Assembly: GCF_001695575.1 (NCBI RefSeq)
Contig: NZ_LUAX01000008.1
Coordinates: 62,001-126,000, forward strand
Length of the DNA: 64,000 nt
Direction: 5' to 3'
Source of the DNA: Vibrio europaeus
GTDB taxonomy: Bacteria > Pseudomonadota > Gammaproteobacteria > Enterobacterales > Vibrionaceae
Made by a program: the position numbers and the translations under genes. The notes under the pieces are model-generated. The model ran no database searches. It saw only the letters and a list, made by a program, of their open reading frames with translations, and was not told the DNA's origin. Every line of letters begins with the position of its first letter. Position 1 is the first letter of the stretch. This document shows, in pieces, positions 35,209 to 44,500 of the stretch.

Positions 35209-35541
35209 TGTATCTGTTCGGTTACCACTTTTAATATCGTGAACTTGTTTCATGTAGCTAAGTACCCCTGCTACGAAAAAGCTACCTGCTAAACCAGGAA
35301 GGATTTCAATTAATACCCTCGGAATATATGTATCGGCAGCTGCGTGATCTTTTAGCGCAGGAATGAGGATAAAAAGCAAAAGGCCCATAGGTAACAGGCG
35401 TTTTTCAAATGACTCCATTTGTTTCCAGGCTCTAGTTATAATCGGCCAGTCCTTATAAAAACCCATCACTGACCATACTATGGTAGCTAGAATTGATAAT
35501 AAGATAATAACTAAAACTGCTGTTGCTAATAAGTTACCCAA
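35206..35541 (-). CDS. Small membrane protein (cassette gene)
   Basis: About 111 residues from TTG 35541, which follows AGGAG by seven bases. A longer frame would translate the neighbouring attC site and is rejected. Three hydrophobic helices are visible (about residues 2-22, 52-68 and 82-98) with a short charged C-terminal tail (YMKQVHDIKSGNRTD). No family recognised. It lies between two attC sites on the coding strand shared by the whole array. Confidence 0.62.
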   Translation of the reverse strand: MGNLLATAVLVIILLSILATIVWSVMGFYKDWPIITRAWKQMESFEKRLLPMGLLLFILIPALKDHAAADTYIPRVLIEILPGLAGSFFVAGVLSYMKQVHDIKSGNRTDT

Positions 35542-35562
35542 CGTTAAACTCCTATTGGTACA

Positions 35563-35673
35563 TAACGCCTTGTTAATGTGTGAGGCACGCAATACCGAAG
35601 CCACTGCAGACCACCTAAACCAACACATAGTAAAATTGCCACGCGTTACGAATCCTTCTTGAACAGTTTGTTA
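35563..35673 (-). repeat. VCR-like attC site (cassette of the 35700-36254 gene)
   Basis: On the minus strand it opens TAACAAACTGTTCAAGAAGG and ends AACAAGGCGTTA, with ACGCGTGGCAATTTTACTAT inside. It is a close match to the Vibrio repeat pattern. Confidence 0.88.
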
Positions 35674-35699
35674 TGCGACTTTTGGCAAGCAATTACTGT

Positions 35700-36254
35700 T
35701 TAATCATTATCAATATTACCGAGAATATCCGACCAATACCCTTGGCCTTTATGAGCCTCGTTATTCCAAATAACACTTTCCGTACCAAATAACCCTGCAC
35801 GGCTTTTAAACTCACTTTCCACAAGTTCATTGCGCCACTTCAAACCAACAGACTCATGATTTTTTGCTGAAATGACTAAAGCGGCAATAAGTAAAGCATC
35901 AGCGAATTCGTCAAGATTTTGATAGCCAAACTGCTCCTTAGGAGTGTTTAAAATTGCTTTTGCAATTTTCTCTTCAATAGAAACCATCGGCTCACTTAAA
36001 CTTTCATTTTCATCCACTCGCTTACAGTATTTTCTAAAAACAGGTAATGATGGACAATCAGACAACTCTCTTACACAGTGTTCAACTGCTTGTTTAATTG
36101 TGGCGGCTGGAATCTCTTTTAAATGGTCTGACCACAAATCAATCCAATTGAGTCTTGAGCTAGGAAGCTCTCCCCAAGTCTTACTAAACGCATCATATGC
36201 AGAAGCAACTACAAACTTGACCTCAGAATTAAGACCTTCACCTTCGTTAAACAT
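35700..36254 (-). CDS. Hypothetical cassette protein, 184 residues
   Basis: Not recognised. It is soluble and mainly helical. The first half (VASAYDAFSKTWGELPSSRL, then a region with LPVFRKYCKRVDE) resembles the helical arrangement of phage replication-loader-like proteins that sample W, L and C positions. The second half (LDEFADALLIAALVISAKNH) is helical too and the end is acidic. The ATG lies close to the preceding attC. Confidence 0.58.
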   Translation of the reverse strand: MFNEGEGLNSEVKFVVASAYDAFSKTWGELPSSRLNWIDLWSDHLKEIPAATIKQAVEHCVRELSDCPSLPVFRKYCKRVDENESLSEPMVSIEEKIAKAILNTPKEQFGYQNLDEFADALLIAALVISAKNHESVGLKWRNELVESEFKSRAGLFGTESVIWNNEAHKGQGYWSDILGNIDND

Positions 36255-36298
36255 AACTTTCCTTGATTATCAAAATATTGTGATTTAGCGCTGTCGCA

Positions 36299-36390
36299 TA
36301 ACTCCACCTTAAGGCTTGAGTAAACACTTGCTAAGCTTGAGCGAAGTGAGTTCAGCACGCGTTTAAGAATCGCTCTTAAACGTTTTGTTA
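36299..36390 (-). repeat. VCR-like attC site (cassette of 36388-36999)
   Basis: On the minus strand it opens TAACAAAACGTTTAAGAGCG and ends CCTTAAGGTGGAGTTA. The arms pair over most of their length. Its first TAA is the stop codon of the 36388-36681 frame. Confidence 0.8.
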
Positions 36391-36681
36391 GAGCTTATAC
36401 TTTTTGTAGTAATCTTTGATATGAATCCATTGTTTTTTGCATTCTTCACTTAGCACAATATCGGAGAACAACGGTTCAAATTTATTTAAATCTGGTTTGG
36501 TATCGAATGAATGTGTACCAACTTTTTCTCGTACCGTTTTTAAAAAAACCTTTGTACCTGCATTTTCAATATTTTGAGAAAGATCGGCAACCATATCCCA
36601 AGCATGAATTGTTGTATAACGTTTCTTTGCCTTTTCTAATTCGCTATCGGTCAACCCAATTTCGGCTTGTAGTGAAACCAA
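36388..36681 (-). pseudogene. C-terminal half of a split cassette gene
   Basis: This 97-residue frame lies in the same reading frame as the 36685-36999 gene, separated only by TAA and one AAA codon; read through, the two would form a single protein of about 202 residues. It is a soluble, helical, charged domain (LTDSELEKAKKRYTTIHAWD, then KVFLKTVREKVGTHSF). It has no ribosome binding site of its own and could start only at TTG 36681. A nonsense mutation, or programmed readthrough, is the simplest reading. Confidence 0.55.
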
Positions 36682-36684
36682 TTT

Positions 36685-36999
36685 TTAATAAAGATCATGC
36701 GTTTTATAAAATCCACCACCATCTGACCAGCGACCATCTTTTGAAATCAAATCCAAACTTGTAATTAAGAGAGGAGTAGTGACCGCTTTCAGGTTTTCGA
36801 TAGATGAATTAGCCTCATCAACAACACTCTTTAGCTCAGCCTCAAAACCTGCTCCCTTAAATTTTGAAAACTTATCCAAGTTAGCGAATGCTAAGAAAAT
36901 AGAACTTGCAACTACTGCAATTCCCATTTCAGTCACCATACCTTTTAAGCCAAAGAGGAAAATGGATACAATCAAAAGTATGCAACCAACAATATTCAA
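36685..36999 (-). CDS. Small membrane protein (N-terminal half of a split cassette gene)
   Basis: The 104-residue product begins at TTG 36999, with GAGG eight bases upstream. It has two membrane helices (about residues 3-20 and 24-40) and a coiled, charged region (FEAELKSVVDEANSSIENLK). The following frame continues in phase after a single TAA, so this is probably the truncated N-terminal half of a two-domain protein. No family recognised. Confidence 0.6.
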   Translation of the reverse strand: MNIVGCILLIVSIFLFGLKGMVTEMGIAVVASSIFLAFANLDKFSKFKGAGFEAELKSVVDEANSSIENLKAVTTPLLITSLDLISKDGRWSDGGGFYKTHDLY

Positions 37000-37032
37000 A
37001 GTATTACCTCATCTAATTTTCTACGGTAGCTC

Positions 37033-37153
37033 TAAAGCCGCGTTAAGTGGTGAACAACCCAGACCACCCACCTAAACCATTGTGACATAAACACTTAACC
37101 CAAAGTAAGCCGAAAGCGCCAAGCGTTGGGAATCCGTCTTGAACGCTTTGTTA
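37033..37153 (-). repeat. VCR-like attC site (cassette of the 37159-37725 gene)
   Basis: On the minus strand it opens TAACAAAGCGTTCAAGACGG and ends CACTTAACGCGGCTTTA, so the terminal R'' carries a substitution (GCTTTA for GCGTTA). The CCAACGCTTGGCGCTTTCGG inner arm is typical. Confidence 0.78.
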
Positions 37154-37158
37154 TATTT

Positions 37159-37725
37159 TTATTCCACTTTTTTCTGAGAACCCACATAGCGATTAAGACC
37201 AATCCCTTTGATCTTAGAGCGTCCCTTGTCGGAACGAAAAAAAGGCCCTGCACCAAAGTCAAATTCGAACTCATTGTTTGGTTTAATTTTAAGCTCACCC
37301 ACATTGGCTCGTTGCATCAGTCTGCGAAGAAGACGCTTTTCCCGCAGAGTTGGTGCTTCACGTTCTTTACTATCATATTTATTAACCCAGTCTTCTTCGA
37401 AGAACTTTTCAATTTCGGGATATATCAGAACAAAAGCTGGTCTAACACCATCAAATTCACAAAAAGTATAAGTGTATGATTGCATGACACAATCAAGAAG
37501 TTTTTTTACACTTTCTTTACTTTGTGGATCTTTGATTTCAATACCGACTGCTTCAACATCGAAACCTAAATCAATAGCTTTTTTCTTGGGTCTAAGTAAT
37601 AGATCTAATCTCAAAGGACGCTCATCAAGTGGCCAACTACCGGTAACTTCTTCTTTCACTTCGAAGTACTCACTTAGGAAGTTTTTCAGATATTTACGAG
37701 CTTTGTCTTCTCTTTCTTGACTCAT
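37159..37725 (-). CDS. Putative PD-(D/E)xK-type nuclease-like cassette protein
   Basis: The 188-residue product contains a strand-turn-strand arrangement typical of the PD-(D/E)xK fold: RLDLLLRPKKKAIDLG with Asp as the first acidic residue, then GIEIKDPQSKES with an E-x-K on the next strand, followed by a helix (LLDCVMQSYTYTFCEFDG). The remainder is a charged helical C-terminal part. Such small nucleases or homing/restriction-like proteins are frequent in defence cassettes. GAGGG lies six bases before ATG 37725. Nuclease assignment is from motif pattern only. Confidence 0.6.
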   Translation of the reverse strand: MSQEREDKARKYLKNFLSEYFEVKEEVTGSWPLDERPLRLDLLLRPKKKAIDLGFDVEAVGIEIKDPQSKESVKKLLDCVMQSYTYTFCEFDGVRPAFVLIYPEIEKFFEEDWVNKYDSKEREAPTLREKRLLRRLMQRANVGELKIKPNNEFEFDFGAGPFFRSDKGRSKIKGIGLNRYVGSQKKVE

Positions 37726-37741
37726 AGTACCCTCAGAAATA

Positions 37742-37832
37742 TAACGCCGCATTAAGGTGTGAGTGACGCTTGGCTATACTTGAGCGAAGCGAAAATGCCA
37801 AGCGTTACGAATCACTCTTAAACAGTTTGTTA
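37742..37832 (-). repeat. VCR-like attC site (cassette of the 37830-39284 gene)
   Basis: On the minus strand it opens TAACAAACTGTTTAAGAGTG and ends CACCTTAATGCGGCGTTA, with symmetrical CTTGGCATTTTCGCTTCGCT in the middle. At about 91 bases it is the shortest site of the array. Confidence 0.9.
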
Positions 37833-39284
37833 TATTTTTTCTAACTCAGGAACTGGTTCGTGTAGGGAGAGAACAAAAGACTTTGAACTCAACACATCGT
37901 AAGGCTGGAAATAACCTTCATCTCCGTCTTCATCACATTTAAGCATATGTGATATGTCAGGGAAATCACTCGGTTCCACGGGATGCAATGCATTAGGGTT
38001 GTGGTACATGATTAAGCTTTCTGACCATGACTCTGTATACTCGGGAGAGTCCACATCTTCATGGAACGGTATACCTACAAAAGCTTCGGGATCGGGATTG
38101 TAACGTGTTCCCATCCTATATATTTTTACATCTTCTCCTCCCATACCAGCTAGTTTGCCCATACGATTGAACTTCGTTAACGTAGCTGCGTTGCTGAAGA
38201 GCACCGCACTAATATTTTCGGAATCTGGCTGGTTAAAGAAACCAGAAGGTATAGATTTACCTTTCCACTCATGAGTATTGATACGAACAGCCCTCGGCTT
38301 ACCATCAACAATTGAAGCTCTCACACCATATAAATACTCCATCAACGCAGTACGTGACCAAGTCATTGAACCTGTGTTGTGGAAGTCATGAATTGCAAAT
38401 ACTAATGGTTTTCCTGCTACATGCGCTTTCTCCCAATACTTTTTCTTAAGTTTAGAATATAAAGGGCTGCCAAACTTAATTGGCATATAGTCATTTAACA
38501 ACTCTCTGATTTCAGTAGGGTTTTCTGGCTCTTCCTCGTCAGGTCGGCTTTCATCCTGACTTGGGTTTACCGTAACAGCTTCTACCAAATACTCTTTTGC
38601 ACCGTTTGTAATATGAAAGTCCGGGGCTGGGTTACCTTTGATTTGGGTAAACTTATCGTGGAAATAGATGTAAAGATATAGCTCCCACAATCGTGCATCA
38701 AACCCATGTGTTTGAAACTCTTTGATATAGTGACCATCAGGATCATCGAAGGTATAAACAATCTCTTTAATTAGGTTACGGGCAGCCTCTAACCTAGGCT
38801 CTTCTGCTAAAGCTGTATAAATAGGATTGAGTTTACTTCTTTCAACTAGCGGTTCGAATAGCTCATTAGTTAACTTAATTTCATCACCCTGCGGGTATAG
38901 ATCTTGACCGTCATTTTTATACTTTTTGATAGCTTTAATTAACTCATTTCTAGCCTGAATTTCCTCACGTTTGAAACTATTGCTAACTTCCAAAGCTCTA
39001 AACATCTTTCGCTCATCTCGACCCATGATGACAAAGCCAAAGTCACCATCGATATTATCCCTGATAATTGTCGCCAATATTTTCTTATCATAGGCAATAA
39101 ACCACTGCCGTTCATCAGCTGTAACTCTTGCCATAGGATGGCGAGAAAAACAGAAGGCATTAAACTGACGCTTAGTTATGCAGCGAACACCTGCAGGAAT
39201 AGAAATTGCTGATGTTGCTTTAGTTTTCCTTTTTTGAAGCTTTTTCTTTCGTTTTTGATTCCTAGACAACTTCGGACGTGCCAT
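37830..39284 (-). CDS. Large cassette protein of unknown function, possible nuclease
   Basis: The product is about 484 residues from ATG 39284 (GAGAGG six bases upstream). The longer TTG frame would translate attC and is rejected. The N terminus is strongly basic (RNQKRKKKLQKRKTKA), as in nucleic-acid-binding proteins. Near residues 220-240, PAPDFHITNGAKEYLVEAVTV has an Asp followed by a strand with Glu, which could be a diverged PD-(D/E)xK core lacking the usual Lys. The C-terminal region is rich in aromatic residues. I do not recognise a named family. Its size is unusual for a cassette. Confidence 0.58.
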   Translation of the reverse strand: MARPKLSRNQKRKKKLQKRKTKATSAISIPAGVRCITKRQFNAFCFSRHPMARVTADERQWFIAYDKKILATIIRDNIDGDFGFVIMGRDERKMFRALEVSNSFKREEIQARNELIKAIKKYKNDGQDLYPQGDEIKLTNELFEPLVERSKLNPIYTALAEEPRLEAARNLIKEIVYTFDDPDGHYIKEFQTHGFDARLWELYLYIYFHDKFTQIKGNPAPDFHITNGAKEYLVEAVTVNPSQDESRPDEEEPENPTEIRELLNDYMPIKFGSPLYSKLKKKYWEKAHVAGKPLVFAIHDFHNTGSMTWSRTALMEYLYGVRASIVDGKPRAVRINTHEWKGKSIPSGFFNQPDSENISAVLFSNAATLTKFNRMGKLAGMGGEDVKIYRMGTRYNPDPEAFVGIPFHEDVDSPEYTESWSESLIMYHNPNALHPVEPSDFPDISHMLKCDEDGDEGYFQPYDVLSSKSFVLSLHEPVPELEKI

Positions 39285-39314
39285 CGAATACCTCTCAAAA
39301 CTTAAACAAAAATA

Positions 39315-39416
39315 TAACGCCCTGTTAAGGTGTGAGCAACGCAATACAAAAGCCGCCGCATACCACCTTAAACACTAAACGCAACGCGTTGCGAATCACT
39401 CTTAAACAGATTGTTA
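39315..39416 (-). repeat. VCR-like attC site (cassette of the DUF2971 gene)
   Basis: On the minus strand it opens TAACAATCTGTTTAAGAGTG and ends CACCTTAACAGGGCGTTA. The inner arm is CGCAACGCGTTGCG. The opening TAA is the stop of the DUF2971 gene. Confidence 0.9.
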
Positions 39417-40181
39417 TACAACATTTAGTTGGTACTTACCTTTGACCATTTCAGCTCTCTTCAACTCGACTTTCGTCCCTGCAGAAATTTCAAATTGTTC
39501 TACTAACTGCTTTAATTTTATAAAGCCCTCATCGGACATCCTCACTCCAGCAACAACTTTAGTGACCATTGTCTTATCAAAGGGGTATATGCCCGGACCT
39601 TTGCGATGAGATAGGCACCTATGCTCTTTTTCGTAAGCCCAATCTATAGATTTGCGCAAAAACTGTTCTTTAACTGCTTCAAAATCTCTAACACCCAACT
39701 TCCGTACAGGCATTTTCTCAGTGTACTCAATGGGCCAAACTGTTAAGTAATATTCAGGATTTGTCACCATACCAATGTGATTTTGATCAGTCGTAAACTC
39801 TATTAACAGACCCTGATGGTTGTCTGCATAATGAGACCACATTAGTATATTGTCTGCTTGAGAAGATAAGCAGCAAACACCCCACTCTTTAGCTATGTCA
39901 TTTGACGCAGCTCCACTAACCAATGAGTGTTCCAAACGCTTGAGCATCACACCTTTGTTTTGAAGTCTTTTTGCCGGACTTAATCTGATCCTATCACCAG
40001 CTGCTTTGATAAGGTCTTTTCTAGAAGACATGTATTTCTCAGCTTCGTCCAAGTCGTAACTAACAACGCAATCAAAGGGGTCATTAAACGTATCGTAGGA
40101 AGAAAACTTCATGGTTCCGTCTTTTAAAAGACATTTAGCGCCATTATTAAAAGGCAAATATTTGTATAACTTAAGTTTCAT
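39414..40181 (-). CDS. DUF2971 domain protein (cassette gene)
   Basis: The 255-residue protein starts with the DUF2971 hallmark: LYKYLPFNNGAKCLLKDGTM, then KFSSYDTFNDPFDC. It has the conserved middle WGVCCLSSQADNILMWSHYA, DNHQGLLIEF, and a later YEKEHRCLSH. DUF2971 proteins are common on mobile elements and near restriction-like genes, with unknown biochemistry. ATG 40181 starts the conserved part; the longer frame reads through attC. Both flanks are attC sites. Confidence 0.82.
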   Translation of the reverse strand: MKLKLYKYLPFNNGAKCLLKDGTMKFSSYDTFNDPFDCVVSYDLDEAEKYMSSRKDLIKAAGDRIRLSPAKRLQNKGVMLKRLEHSLVSGAASNDIAKEWGVCCLSSQADNILMWSHYADNHQGLLIEFTTDQNHIGMVTNPEYYLTVWPIEYTEKMPVRKLGVRDFEAVKEQFLRKSIDWAYEKEHRCLSHRKGPGIYPFDKTMVTKVVAGVRMSDEGFIKLKQLVEQFEISAGTKVELKRAEMVKGKYQLNVV

Positions 40182-40197
40182 ACTATCTCTTGTTGTA

Positions 40198-40317
40198 TAA
40201 CGCCTTGTTAAGGTGTGAGGCACGCAATACCTAAGCCCCCGCATACCACCTTAAACGCTAAACCTGACGCATAGCAAAAATGCCACGCGTGCCGAATCAC
40301 TCTTGAACAACTTGTTA
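40198..40317 (-). repeat. VCR-like attC site (cassette of the 40315-40758 gene)
   Basis: On the minus strand it opens TAACAAGTTGTTCAAGAGTG and ends CACCTTAACAAGGCGTTA. It contains GGCACGCGTGGCATTTTTGC and GCGGGGGCTTAGGTATTGCG, both typical of Vibrio repeats. Confidence 0.92.
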
Positions 40318-40758
40318 TACCGTTGACTCAATTTCTTCCTCGCAAGCCTTTATGAACATATCGTATTTTTGAGCTAATTCGTCTTTCAACTTGGGAAGCT
40401 CAGCCCTTGCAGTGCTCGTTTCCGGATTTTCTTCAGAAGCAATTATTTTACAGTGATGCAATACGTCTCTAGCATGTGAAGCGACCCCCTTATAGCGGTT
40501 ATATTTGCCTATGAGGTAATCGTCGTCCTTCATTAACTTACGATAATGTTCTTGCTTCATTTCATGATGCTTCCAATTCATTGTAACTTCATAATAAACA
40601 CTGACTTCGTCCATTAAGTTTTCTATTTGGTCGATCTTTTTACTTTTTCGAGCTTTTGATAGTTCACGTTTTTCTTTAGAAATAGCAATAAAGTGATCAA
40701 CCAATTTTGTTACAACAAAAGTAGAAATAGTAACTAGTAACGTCTGCCACCAATCCAT
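40315..40758 (-). CDS. Membrane-anchored coiled-coil cassette protein
   Basis: The 147-residue product has one N-terminal membrane helix (about residues 3-22) and a long charged helical cytoplasmic region (KEKRELSKARKSKKIDQIEN, then KLKDELAQKYDMFIKACEEE). ATG 40758 follows AGGAGG. No family recognised. The shape, a short membrane anchor plus coiled coil, resembles small signalling or structural components. Its TAA stop opens the following attC. Confidence 0.65.
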   Translation of the reverse strand: MDWWQTLLVTISTFVVTKLVDHFIAISKEKRELSKARKSKKIDQIENLMDEVSVYYEVTMNWKHHEMKQEHYRKLMKDDDYLIGKYNRYKGVASHARDVLHHCKIIASEENPETSTARAELPKLKDELAQKYDMFIKACEEEIESTV

Positions 40759-40775
40759 AATACCTCCTGACGGTA

Positions 40776-40895
40776 TAACGCCCTGTTAAGGGGTGAGCGA
40801 CGCAATACTGAAGCCGCCGCATACTACCTTAATCACTTAATCCAACGCATAGTAAAAATGCCACGCGTTGCAAATCCCTCTTAAACAGTTTGTTA
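40776..40895 (-). repeat. VCR-like attC site (cassette of the 40893-41372 gene)
   Basis: On the minus strand it opens TAACAAACTGTTTAAGAGGG and ends CCCCTTAACAGGGCGTTA. It has GCAACGCGTGGCATTTTTAC and GGCGGCTTCAGTATTGCGTC inside. It is the best match in the array to the V. cholerae repeat. Confidence 0.93.
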
Positions 40896-41372
40896 GCACT
40901 TTTGAGCCCAACATCTACCTAGCAAGGAATCCAGCCGCTCAAGCGAATCTGCAGTTCTTGGGCAAATATATTTATAACTCGGCACATCATAACGAGGAGC
41001 GCCACGACGAACTATTGCACGAATCGAAGATGCAAGAGATTGTATTTTATTGAAATTATTGGGCGTCACGGAAAAATTTAAGCTAGTGGCATTTTGTGTT
41101 TCCAAATGATGCCCATTTTTTGAAAGCCATTCTTCAACTGAGGTTCCTGTTGGAACATTGCCACTCAATCTTACTTCAACTTCAGTCGCCGATTTAACTG
41201 TGGCAAATATAGAGCAAAAATTGCTAAGCAGCTTTTTGTTTGCACCAACATCCCCAGTAGTCCTATCATCCACTATAAAAATAGAACCCTTAGATAAATC
41301 TCTAATACGTTTGTCTGAAAAACCATCGTACTCATCAAAGAACGCCTCTTTTAGCTCATTTTCGGTTTTCAT
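40893..41372 (-). CDS. Hypothetical cassette protein, 159 residues
   Basis: Not recognised. An N-terminal helical acidic part (ENELKEAFFDEYDGFSDKRI) is followed by an alpha/beta domain with SIFIVDDRTTGDVGANKKLL and a C-terminal Arg/Cys-rich tail (YICPRTADSLERLDSLLGRC). GAGGTG lies just before ATG 41372. It is the cassette nearest the DUF4011 gene, so if an integrase once lay at this end it has been lost or lies outside the window. Confidence 0.6.
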   Translation of the reverse strand: MKTENELKEAFFDEYDGFSDKRIRDLSKGSIFIVDDRTTGDVGANKKLLSNFCSIFATVKSATEVEVRLSGNVPTGTSVEEWLSKNGHHLETQNATSLNFSVTPNNFNKIQSLASSIRAIVRRGAPRYDVPSYKYICPRTADSLERLDSLLGRCWAQKC

Positions 41373-41557
41373 TTTCACCTCATATTTCAGTTAACGTGTA
41401 AGTGCTAACAATTATTAGACAGAATAATTCTGCTTATAAACACCGAATCATTCTGTATTTTCAACATGCCGAATTAGTTAGGCTCAAAGGTTACGGTCAA
41501 AATTAAGCTATTAGCAAAATCAAAAACCGATGTTTTCTTCCTAACCTCCACAGGTCA

Positions 41558-44500
41558 CTAAAACGCTTCAATGCTTTCGTAATCCATAATGATTTCCAGT
41601 ACATCGTCCAAGTAGTCCCCCGCCTCTTTTGAGCAGGTGTGCTCTCTCAAATACCCTGGGATATCGAGAGAAAACTCCTCACGTGTCATGGGCCTGTCCA
41701 ACACTAGGTGCTCAATCATATCGGGTCGCAATAAGCGTTGGTTGGGATCCGTCTTCGGATACTTCCTCGCAATCACCTGATCTCGGTATCGTGCCAACGC
41801 CTCTTTCAATGTCTCGGCAACTGGCGCAGACCTCTCATCAGGTGCCTGCTCAGCAAAGTAGGGCTCTTGCATTTCCCCAACATACTCTTCTCGAGAGTTA
41901 GCGGCTGTCGCCTTGGCTTTCAGTTCCTCAATGATCGGTTTGAGCTCCGCATGAGGATGCTTAAACCAGTCGGTTGACCAGATGCGACGAATGGTCCACC
42001 CCAACCCCTCAAGCACGCCTTGTCGAACCCGATCTCGGTCTCGGGTCGAGCGGCTGCTGTGATACGTCGCCCCATCACATTCAATCCCCATCAGATAGCG
42101 CCCTGGCATACCCGGATCGCGCACCGCGATATCAATATAAAATCCCGCCACGCCGACTTGAGGGACACACTCAAAACCGTGCTGGGCCAGTGCGTCCATC
42201 ACAGCAATTTCAAAATCACTGTCGGGCTGGCCTTGCTGGATGCCATCTTGACCAATCAGTTGACCGGTTTGGGCGTACTGAAGGTACCCTTTGAGTGACT
42301 GCACGCCAAGGCTGCTCGAATCCGTCAGCACAATCTGATCGGCCGTCATGGAGCTGAACACATGGATGCGCTGCTTGGCGCGCGTAAATAGCACGTTCAA
42401 GCGGCGCCATCCGCTCGCCCCATTGATTGGGCCAAAGCGCTGTGGAATGTCGGTCGCCCCTATTTCTTGTGGGCCGTAGGTAAAAGATATAAAAATCACA
42501 TCTCGTTCATCCCCTTGGACATTTTCCAGGTTTTTAATGAACAAGGGATCGTCGCTCTTCAGGTTTGCTAGGTACGCCGCTCGCAAGCTCGGATCTTGAT
42601 GAATGGCGGACTCCAGATTGGCTTCAATCAGATCGCGCTGCTTAGAGTTCATTGCCACGATGCCTAAGCTTTCATGAGGACGTTGCATCAGGTGCGTTTT
42701 GATCGCCGCGACCACTTCGTGCGCTTCACCTTGGTTGACATTGTTAATGAAGCGCCCTTCTTCACTCGGGTGGAACTTGATGCCGTAGTCCTCACACTGA
42801 TCATAAGGCGAAGGAAACACCACCAGATTGCCGTGATAGAACTTGTGGTTTGAGAATTCGATCAAGCTGCCATGGCGCGAACGATAGTGCCAACGCAGTT
42901 GCCGTTTATCAAAATAGGCACTCACCGCGTCGAGGATACTCTCCGCTTCATCAATCACCCCCGTCTCGTCCCCGTGGGCGTTTACGTCATTGGACAGCGA
43001 TTTTTCAAAAAACGCGGTGGGCGGCAGCTGCTTCGAGTCACCCACCACCACAATCTGCTTGCCACGTGCGAAACAGCTCAATGCGTCTTGCGGCTTCACT
43101 TGAGACGCCTCATCCATGATCACCAGATCGAAGTCCAATTGACCTGGCGGCAGGTATTTTGCCACCGCCATTGGACTCATCATAAAACACGGCTTGAGGG
43201 CGAGCATCGCCCTACCCGCGCGCGTCACCAAATTGCGAATCGAGATGTGTCGGGTCTTCTTGTCGATCTCTCGTTGCAGCAGCGCCTGCTCTGAATAACT
43301 GCTCGCTTTCGCGCCGCGGGTGCCTGCAGGTACGGGGCGATCGGCAGCGCGGGCGGCCACTCGCCGCCGTTGCCACACTTTAAGCTGCTCATCGTATTTG
43401 GCAAACTGCTGCTGAAGAGCCGTTTGCTCATGACCGGACATTTGCGACAGCTCCGGCTGAGTTTGATAGATTTCCCGCGCGAGGCACTGATAGGTCGCAA
43501 ACTTCATCGCGTCTTGGGCGAACGTGATTGAATGAGGCTGCTGACTCAAATAGCGATTGAGCAAGCGATAGCCGCCCGTTTCCATGCGCTGCTTGGCAAA
43601 CAAGTACTTGAGCCAGCCATCAAGCCACTGCTCACTGTGGAGCGCACGTTGGTTACGCTCAATCACTGCGCTGAGACCGTCGCCGCTGTGTTGCAACCAA
43701 CAGGCGCGCTGCGCGCCCGTCAGGGCGATAAATTGCGCCTCCGCGTCCAGCACTTGGCGCCACTCTTGGGCCAACGTCTCTCCTAACGCCTGCAGCGCGT
43801 GTATCGATTGGGGATCCGATTGGCGCTGGATCAAGGCTGCGATCTGACCCTGACCACACACCCGTTTGACTTTTGCAGCGTAGCTTAATGTGTCCGTGAT
43901 CACCTCGAGCCCCGCCGGCGTTGAGCCAGTCTTAGTAACCGAAAGGTCCAACGGCTCAGAGAAAATTGGCGCACACACGTCATGGTCCGGCATGTCATCC
44001 AGCAAATCACGCAGCGACTGACACACCTTGATCTGCGCGCGCAACTGAGACTGCGATAACCCAGCATCCAGCAGGTAGTGCTGGCACAAGGCCAGTTGGT
44101 GGGAGAAGCTCTCGTGTAGCTGAGTCAGCGGGTAAGGCTCGGCGCCTAACACGATCTCAGACTGCGTCAAACACTCCACCGACGTCAGCACCGACGCGAG
44201 TCGTTGCCGCGCTTTTCTCAGCGCTTCAAGCTCGATGACCAAACCGTGCTCATACAAGCTTTGCAAGCCACGAAACACCTCCACCGGCAAGGTGAACAAA
44301 GCTTGCGCGAGGGCCACGCGTTGACCAAACCCAATCCCATACTCAGTCCGAACCCGCTGATACCAAAGCGCCATGGTCGACACTAAGTCGACGTCGGTGT
44401 CGAGGCCATGAAAATACTGTTTCAGCAGTTGATTGTTTCTTGTGTCCTCGGCAAAGCCGGTGCGCCTCGCCGACCAGTCCGCCGCCGCGCTCAATTGCGT

